Source: Tessaracoccus sp. OH4464_COT-324
GTDB taxonomy: Bacteria > Actinomycetota > Actinomycetes > Propionibacteriales > Propionibacteriaceae
DNA: 64,000 bases
Assembly: GCF_003932855.1 (NCBI RefSeq)
Contig: NZ_RQYZ01000004.1
Span: 62,001 to 126,000 of the forward strand
Reading direction: 5' to 3'
Part shown: one piece after another, positions 59,527-64,000 of the stretch
Numbering within the stretch: position 1 is the first letter of the stretch
Layout: every line of letters starts with the position of its first letter
Notes under the pieces: model-generated
What the model was told of the DNA's origin: nothing
Databases searched by the model: none
Seen by the model: only the letters and a program-made list of their open reading frames with translations
Program-made: the position numbers and the translations under genes

Positions 59527-60240
59527 ATGACCACCAGAGCCGAGGCACGCAACGAGTTCCGCCGTCGCCTCCTGGCCGCTGCCTACCGCACCCTCGCCCG
59601 CGACGGGGCCGCCGGGCTAGGAATGCGCGCCCTCGCCCGGGACCTCGGCGTGACACCGGGAGCGCTCTACCGCTACGTCAAGAGCCGCGACGAGCTGCTC
59701 ACCGTCCTGGTACTCGACGCCTACAACTCCCTCGCCCACGCCATCACCCAAGCGCACGATCGGATGCCCCGCGCCGACCACGAGGGCCGCTGGGTGGCGA
59801 TCTGGCTGGGGGTCCGCGAGTGGGCGGACAGCCACCGACACGAATACGCGCTCATCTACGGCACCCCCGTCGAGGGCTACCACGCACCCGAGGAAACCGT
59901 CGCCCCCGCCACCCGGCTGACCCTGCTGCTCGCCCGGGTGGCCGCCGACCATCTAGCCGCAGTCGGCCTCGGAGCCGAACCACCGTCGGAGCCGCTGCCC
60001 GACGCGCTGGCCCAGGACGTGGCGCGAATCCGGCACTGGCTGCGCACGCAAGACGTGCCCGAAGCCCAGGCTCCCGACGCGCTGATCGTCCAGGTGCTGC
60101 GCAGCTGGAGCGCCCTCATCGGAGCCATCAGCCTGGAGTTGTTCGGACACTTCCGGCACAGCGTCGAAGACGGCGCAACCTTCCTCGAACACGCCGCCCA
60201 CGCCAGCTTCGCCGACCTCACCCGCACCATCGGCCGCTGA
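59527..60240 (+). CDS. TetR/AcrR-family transcriptional regulator
   Basis: 237 residues. N-terminal TetR DNA-binding domain (GAAGLGMRALARDLGVTPGA, then LYRYVKSRDELLTVLVLDAY), followed by an all-helical ligand-binding domain with a WHG-type C-terminus (WSALIGAISLELFGHFRHSV). It probably represses itself and the divergent epimerase gene through the paired palindromes 35-75 bp upstream. The start follows GAAACT by 6 nt with no Shine-Dalgarno. Confidence 0.9.
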   Translation: MTTRAEARNEFRRRLLAAAYRTLARDGAAGLGMRALARDLGVTPGALYRYVKSRDELLTVLVLDAYNSLAHAITQAHDRMPRADHEGRWVAIWLGVREWADSHRHEYALIYGTPVEGYHAPEETVAPATRLTLLLARVAADHLAAVGLGAEPPSEPLPDALAQDVARIRHWLRTQDVPEAQAPDALIVQVLRSWSALIGAISLELFGHFRHSVEDGATFLEHAAHASFADLTRTIGR

Positions 60241-60255
60241 CTCCCCGCCCGGGCC

Positions 60256-61110
60256 TCACATGTTGTGCCGGAGGTAGGCGGGCTCCCGCCAACCCAGCAA
60301 GGCCTCCATCATCCGAGCCAGCTCGACGTGCCGCGCAACGTCGTGCACCCGCAGCACCCGCGCGCCACGCTCAATGCACCACGCGGCCGCCGCCAGCGAA
60401 CCCGCGAGCCGTCGCTCCCTCGGTCGATCCAGCGTCTCGCCGATGAAATCCTTGTTTGACAGGGCTGCCAACACCGGCAGCCCCAGCGTCGTGAACTCCT
60501 CGAACCGGCCAAGCAACTCCAGCGTATGCCTGGTGTTCTTGTTGAGATCTGGGCCAGGATCGACGATGAGCTGGCTGCGCCGCACCCCAGCCGTCTCGGC
60601 CAGCCTCAGCCGATCCGCTAGGAAGGCCAACACCTCCGCCGTCACATCGGCATAGTGCGGACGTGGGTGGTGGGTGCGCGGCGTCGCCAGCGAATGCGTC
60701 AGCACCAGGCCCGCCCCCGTGCGCGCCGCCAGCGGAGCCAACCCGGGATCCGCCAGGCCCGTCGTGTCGTTGATGATCGCCGCCCCTGCCGCGATCGCGG
60801 CCTCGGCCACCCGCGAGCGGAAGGTGTCCACGCTGATCAGCACATCGCTCTGGGCGCGGACCGCGGCCACGAACGGGCAGACCAGATCGATCTCCTCCGC
60901 CTCGGAGACATCGCGCGCATCCGGCGAGAACGGCACGCCACCTACATCGACGATCTCCGCCCCCGCAGCGGCCGCCGCCAGCGCCGCCTCCACCGCGGGC
61001 CCCAACTCGTAGGTGGCCCCCGCGTCGAAGAAGGAATCACGGGTGCGATTGACGATGGCCATCACGGCCACGTGCCGATCCAGGTTGAGACGTTCCATCA
61101 CGAGACCCAT
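60256..61110 (-). CDS. Dihydropteroate-synthase-like protein (FolP2 type)
   Basis: 284 residues from the ATG at 61110 (an ATG at 61098 is equally possible). Pterin-binding TIM barrel: VMAIVNRTRDSFFDAGATYE, IVDVGGVPFSPDARDVSEAE, ISVDTFRSRVAEAAIAAGAA, IINDTTGLADPGLAPLA. The classical DHPS loops are altered: NRTRDSF replaces NxTPDSF, and the ESTRPG pABA/sulfonamide loop is missing. This matches the mycobacterial FolP2 paralogue, which lacks DHPS activity, so folate synthesis should not be assumed. It is encoded 80 bp downstream of argS on the same strand. Confidence 0.85.
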   Translation of the reverse strand: MGLVMERLNLDRHVAVMAIVNRTRDSFFDAGATYELGPAVEAALAAAAAGAEIVDVGGVPFSPDARDVSEAEEIDLVCPFVAAVRAQSDVLISVDTFRSRVAEAAIAAGAAIINDTTGLADPGLAPLAARTGAGLVLTHSLATPRTHHPRPHYADVTAEVLAFLADRLRLAETAGVRRSQLIVDPGPDLNKNTRHTLELLGRFEEFTTLGLPVLAALSNKDFIGETLDRPRERRLAGSLAAAAWCIERGARVLRVHDVARHVELARMMEALLGWREPAYLRHNM

Positions 61111-61190
61111 TGAACCAGCAGGCAGAAACCACACGACAAGCCCTGCCAACGCGCCACCCCAGAGACACCCCTCGCAGGCGACACAGGTCC

Positions 61191-62825
61191 TCACATTCGT
61201 TCGGGCGCGTCAATCCCCAGCAGGTAGAGCCCCTTGGCCAGAACATCCCTCGTCACCGCACACAGCGCCAGCCGGGACGCCCGCACGTCACCCGCGCTCT
61301 TCAACACCGGGCACGCCTCGTAGAAGGCCGAGAATGCGCCGGCCAACTCGTACAGGTAGTTGCACAGCTTGTGCGGGGTGAGACGTTGCGCCACCTCGTC
61401 CACCACCTCGCCAAACCGGGTCAGCAGGAGCGCGAGCTGCTGCTCCTCGGGCTGGGCCAACTCGACCACCGCGCCATAGCCGACGCCTTCCGCCTCGGCC
61501 TTGCGCAGGATCTGACAGATGCGTGCGTGCGCGTACTGCAGGTACGGGCCGGTATCGCCAGTCGTCTGCACCATGCGCTCCGCGTTGAACACGTAGTCTT
61601 TCTGCAACCCGTTCGACAGGTCTGCGTACTTGATCGCCGCCAGGGCGATGTTCGCGGCCGCCTGCTCCTCGGCAGCGTCGAGCAGCGAAGTCAACGTCGC
61701 CGCCGAACCATCGCGCGTCTTGAACGGACGGCCGTCCTCACCCAGCACCATGCCGTAGCCGACGTGCTCAGCCACCACATCGTCGGGCAGGAAGCCCGCC
61801 TTGCGGGCCGCGGCGAACACCTGAGCGAAGTGCCCGGCCTGGCGGGCGTCGGTGACGTAGATGATCCGGTCGGCCCTCAACTCGCGCACCCGACGCCGGA
61901 TCGCGGCCAGATCGGTGGTGGCGTAACCGTACCCGCCGTCAGACTTTCGCACGATCAGCGGGGCGTCGAACCCCTCGACGAAAACGCACAGCGCTCCCTG
62001 GTCCGGAACAGCAGCACCCGAGGCCGTCATCTCCCCAACCAGCACGGGCAGGTCGCCGTTGTACGTCGACTCCCCGGCCAGGTGCTCGTCCGTCAGCAAC
62101 ACCCCGAGCCGCTCGTAGGCTTCGTTGAACGCCGGCTTCGAGATCTCGACGAGCTGACGCCAGATCGCCAGCGATTCCTCATCGCCGCCCTGGAAGACCG
62201 CCACGCGGGCGCGCGCCTTGGCCGCGAACTCCTCGTCCTCCTTGAAGTGTGCCGCCGCACGCTTGTACAGCGCGTCCGCCTCCGCCAGAGTGAGCCTGGA
62301 CGCGTCGAGCCCCTCGAACAGCACCTGCTCGATGAGCATGCCGAACTGAGTGCCCCAGTCGCCGATGTGGTTCTGCGGCAGCACCTCGTGGCCCAGCGCA
62401 GACAGCACCCGGTTGAAGCAGTCGCCGATGATCGTCGTACGCAGGTGCCCGACGTGCATCTGCTTGGCGACGTTCGGCGCCGAGTAGTCGATCACGATGC
62501 GCTGCGGGTAGTCGGTGACGCTCAGCCCGTGATTCGGGTCTTCAAGGATGGCGGTGGCCGCCGCCGCCAGCACCTCCGGCTTGAGCCGGAAGTTGATGAA
62601 ACCCGGCCCCGCGATCTCCAGCGGCTCGCAGAGATCATCCACCTGGAGTCGCTCGACGATGCCGGCCGCCACCTCACGCGGCGGCTTGCCCGCCTCCTTC
62701 GCCAGGCGCAGCGCGACGTTGGACTGGAAATGGCCGAACTGGGGCCTCGTGGCGGGACGCAGCTCCGGGTCGACACCGGTGAGGGCGTTCAGGCGCGCGT
62801 CAAGCAGGGCAGGCAAGGATTGCAT
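61191..62825 (-). CDS. argS: Arginyl-tRNA synthetase
   Basis: 544 residues. N-terminal additional domain (QSNVALRLAKEAGKPPREVA), class I catalytic core with the HIGH motif HVGHLR in the APNVAKQMHVGHLRTTIIGD segment, GYGYATTDLAAIRRR, and FKTRDG in place of KMSKS, as usual for ArgRS. The C-terminal anticodon-binding DALR domain has YLYELAGAFSAFYEACPVLK and LALCAVTRDVLAKGLYLLGI. It charges tRNA-Arg. The ATG at 62825 follows AAGAAT by 6 nt; the frame opens 36 nt earlier without a better start. Confidence 0.97.
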   Translation of the reverse strand: MQSLPALLDARLNALTGVDPELRPATRPQFGHFQSNVALRLAKEAGKPPREVAAGIVERLQVDDLCEPLEIAGPGFINFRLKPEVLAAAATAILEDPNHGLSVTDYPQRIVIDYSAPNVAKQMHVGHLRTTIIGDCFNRVLSALGHEVLPQNHIGDWGTQFGMLIEQVLFEGLDASRLTLAEADALYKRAAAHFKEDEEFAAKARARVAVFQGGDEESLAIWRQLVEISKPAFNEAYERLGVLLTDEHLAGESTYNGDLPVLVGEMTASGAAVPDQGALCVFVEGFDAPLIVRKSDGGYGYATTDLAAIRRRVRELRADRIIYVTDARQAGHFAQVFAAARKAGFLPDDVVAEHVGYGMVLGEDGRPFKTRDGSAATLTSLLDAAEEQAAANIALAAIKYADLSNGLQKDYVFNAERMVQTTGDTGPYLQYAHARICQILRKAEAEGVGYGAVVELAQPEEQQLALLLTRFGEVVDEVAQRLTPHKLCNYLYELAGAFSAFYEACPVLKSAGDVRASRLALCAVTRDVLAKGLYLLGIDAPERM

Positions 62826-62938
62826 GGCAGCATTCTTCCACCTCCCCCAGCCAGGCCCCAACCTGAGGACTTCTCAAACCTGAGGAAAGCATGAGAACTT
62901 CCTCACAACTCTCTCCGCAACGCTTCATGTCGCCTCAC

Positions 62939-62944
62939 TACAGT
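62939..62944 (+). promoter_or_regulatory. Candidate -10 element (TACAGT) for leaderless ugd
   Basis: TACAGT is followed by 7 nt and the ugd ATG. The upstream gap also has two CCTGAGGA-type repeats (about 62872-62910). Confidence 0.5.
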
Positions 62945-62951
62945 TCCGAAT

Positions 62952-64000
62952 ATGCGAATCTCAGTCATTGGTTGCGGATACCTCGGTGCGGTACATGCCG
63001 CCTGCATGGCCGAACTCGGCCACGACGTCGTCGGCCTCGATGTTGACGCCGAGAAAGTAGAGAAACTGGCCAACGGCATCGCCCCCTTCCATGAGGAAGG
63101 GTTGCCCGAGTTGCTAGCGAAGCACGTCGGAGGCGGAAAGCTGCGCTTCACTACCGACCCGCGCGAGATCAGCGACGCGCAGATCCACTTCATCGGCGTC
63201 GGCACGCCACAGCGCAAGGGGCACATCGCGGCGGACATGACCTACGTCGACGCGGCAGTGAGCACCATCATTGAATACGCGACGCCCGGGGATCAGCCGG
63301 TGCTGGTGGCGGGCAAGTCGACCGTGCCGGTGGGCACCGCGGCGCGCCTGGCCGAGCGTCTAGCGGGCTCCGGAAAAAACTTCATCCTGGCGTGGAACCC
63401 CGAGTTCCTGCGCGAGGGCTATGCGGTACATGACACCCTCACCCCCGACCGTCTGGTCTACGGCCTGCCGGAGGACCGGGAGGTTGGGCTGCTGGCTAAG
63501 GGAATGCTCGACGAGTGCTACGCACTGCCGCTCGCTCAAGGCACGCCGCTCGTCGTGGCCAACTACCCCACTGCCGAACTGGTGAAGGTGGCAGCCAACT
63601 CTTTCCTAGCCACCAAGATTTCCTTCATCAACGCGATGGCCGAGCTATGCGAGGCCACCGGCGGCGATGTCACCCGCCTCGCCGAGGCCATCGGCTACGA
63701 CGAGCGCATCGGAGCGAAGTTCCTCCAGGCCGGCATCGGCTTCGGCGGCGGCTGCCTGCCGAAGGATATCCGCGCCTTTATGGCCCGTGCCGGCGAACTG
63801 GGCGTTGACCAGGCCCTCACCTTCCTGCGTGAGGTGGACGGCATCAATCTGCGCCGACGCGACCACGCCGTCGCCCTAGCCGAGCAAGCCGTGGATGGAC
63901 GTCTCGTCGGGAAGAAGGTGGCGGTGCTGGGCGTGACCTTCAAACCCGACACCGACGACCTGCGCGACTCGCCGGCTCTCGACATCGCCACCCGGCTGTG
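62952..64000 (+). CDS. ugd: UDP-glucose 6-dehydrogenase (3' end outside window)
   Basis: The frame is open to the window edge: 349 residues visible of an expected 430-450. N-terminal Rossmann ISVIGCGYLGAVHAACMAEL, the GTPQRKGHIAADMTYVDAAV and AGKSTVPVGTAARLAERL segments, and the catalytic Cys268 in FGGGCLPKDIRAF identify it as a UDP-glucose/GDP-mannose dehydrogenase. It oxidises UDP-glucose to UDP-glucuronate for cell-surface polysaccharide. The final visible part, VGKKVAVLGVTFKPDTDDLR, starts the UDP-binding domain. Leaderless start likely. Confidence 0.95.
   Translation, partial: MRISVIGCGYLGAVHAACMAELGHDVVGLDVDAEKVEKLANGIAPFHEEGLPELLAKHVGGGKLRFTTDPREISDAQIHFIGVGTPQRKGHIAADMTYVDAAVSTIIEYATPGDQPVLVAGKSTVPVGTAARLAERLAGSGKNFILAWNPEFLREGYAVHDTLTPDRLVYGLPEDREVGLLAKGMLDECYALPLAQGTPLVVANYPTAELVKVAANSFLATKISFINAMAELCEATGGDVTRLAEAIGYDERIGAKFLQAGIGFGGGCLPKDIRAFMARAGELGVDQALTFLREVDGINLRRRDHAVALAEQAVDGRLVGKKVAVLGVTFKPDTDDLRDSPALDIATRL

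Noticed and set aside
61110-62894. 594-codon plus-strand frame opposite argS
   Set aside because: Antisense shadow of a highly conserved aminoacyl-tRNA synthetase.

Overview
The window is a contiguous, gene-dense piece of a high-GC Gram-positive chromosome. The evidence is strong G/C third-position bias, the ybaB-recR-dnaX-ffs-tRNA-Ser(GGA) block, a polyphosphate glucokinase, a MetS-type transporter small subunit, DUF1707 and IclR proteins, and many starts that look leaderless. This points to Actinomycetota, most likely Propionibacteriales/Propionibacteriaceae. The family assignment is inference, because no 16S gene is present. No phage, transposase or CRISPR array was seen.

Layout. 0-6.3 kb: nucleoside/amide/sugar metabolism (partial lipoprotein, thymidine phosphorylase, amidase, MFS exporter, FGGY sugar kinase). 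6.5-10.9 kb: a tandem DUF1540 cysteine-rich small protein, an unknown protein, a three-gene NodIJ/Drr-like ABC exporter and a DUF1707 membrane protein. 10.95-14.75 kb: the replication/repair block (recR, ybaB, dnaX), SRP RNA and tRNA-Ser. 15-16.75 kb: a methyltransferase, then about 0.9 kb without a gene that holds a mini-ORF, a hairpin and a 16-bp inverted repeat. 16.75-20.1 kb: two overlapping alpha/beta hydrolases and a MetP/MetS-type sodium symporter. 20.3-24.4 kb: two large, convergent, unfamiliar genes. 24.6-31 kb: the complete histidine-utilisation regulon (hutU-hutI-hutH, an IclR regulator, hutG). 31-35 kb: a YdjG/YdjH/YdjI-like membrane-stress cluster. 35-44.7 kb: rRNA-type methyltransferase, HtrA protease, SerB, M20 hydrolase, a PemK/MazF-like protein, the MetNIQ methionine importer, GNAT and HIT proteins. 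44.8-53.4 kb: a lipoprotein, tandem 2-TM paralogues, tRNA-Gly, a fused FAD/Fe-S oxidoreductase, bacterial PH proteins, ppgK and a TPR protein. 53.4-60.2 kb: an LLM/FMN-reductase pair, a MarR-ArsA-small protein-ArsA operon and a TetR/epimerase divergent pair. 60.3-64 kb: a FolP2-like protein, argS and the start of ugd.

The most unusual locus is 20.36-24.36 kb. The plus-strand protein appears to carry, in one chain, an Xre/MbcA/ParS-type toxin-binding antitoxin segment followed by a RES-family (NAD+-targeting) toxin domain. It sits tail to tail with a large protein that has a degenerate phosphoribosyltransferase-like loop. The pair interrupts housekeeping metabolism and looks like a candidate conflict or defence module. 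Other points worth attention are the paired ArsA ATPases with C-terminal HSP20-like domains, the acidic N-terminal extension of DnaX with three short hydrophobic-acidic motifs, the PspA-less YdjGHI-like cluster, and about ten genes whose start codon lies 6-8 nt after a TANNNT hexamer.

Functional themes: methionine/amino-acid uptake by two systems (MetPS-like, MetNIQ), histidine catabolism to glutamate under a probable IclR operator, envelope stress functions (HtrA, SPFH, PH-domain and TPM proteins), and basic replication/translation genes.
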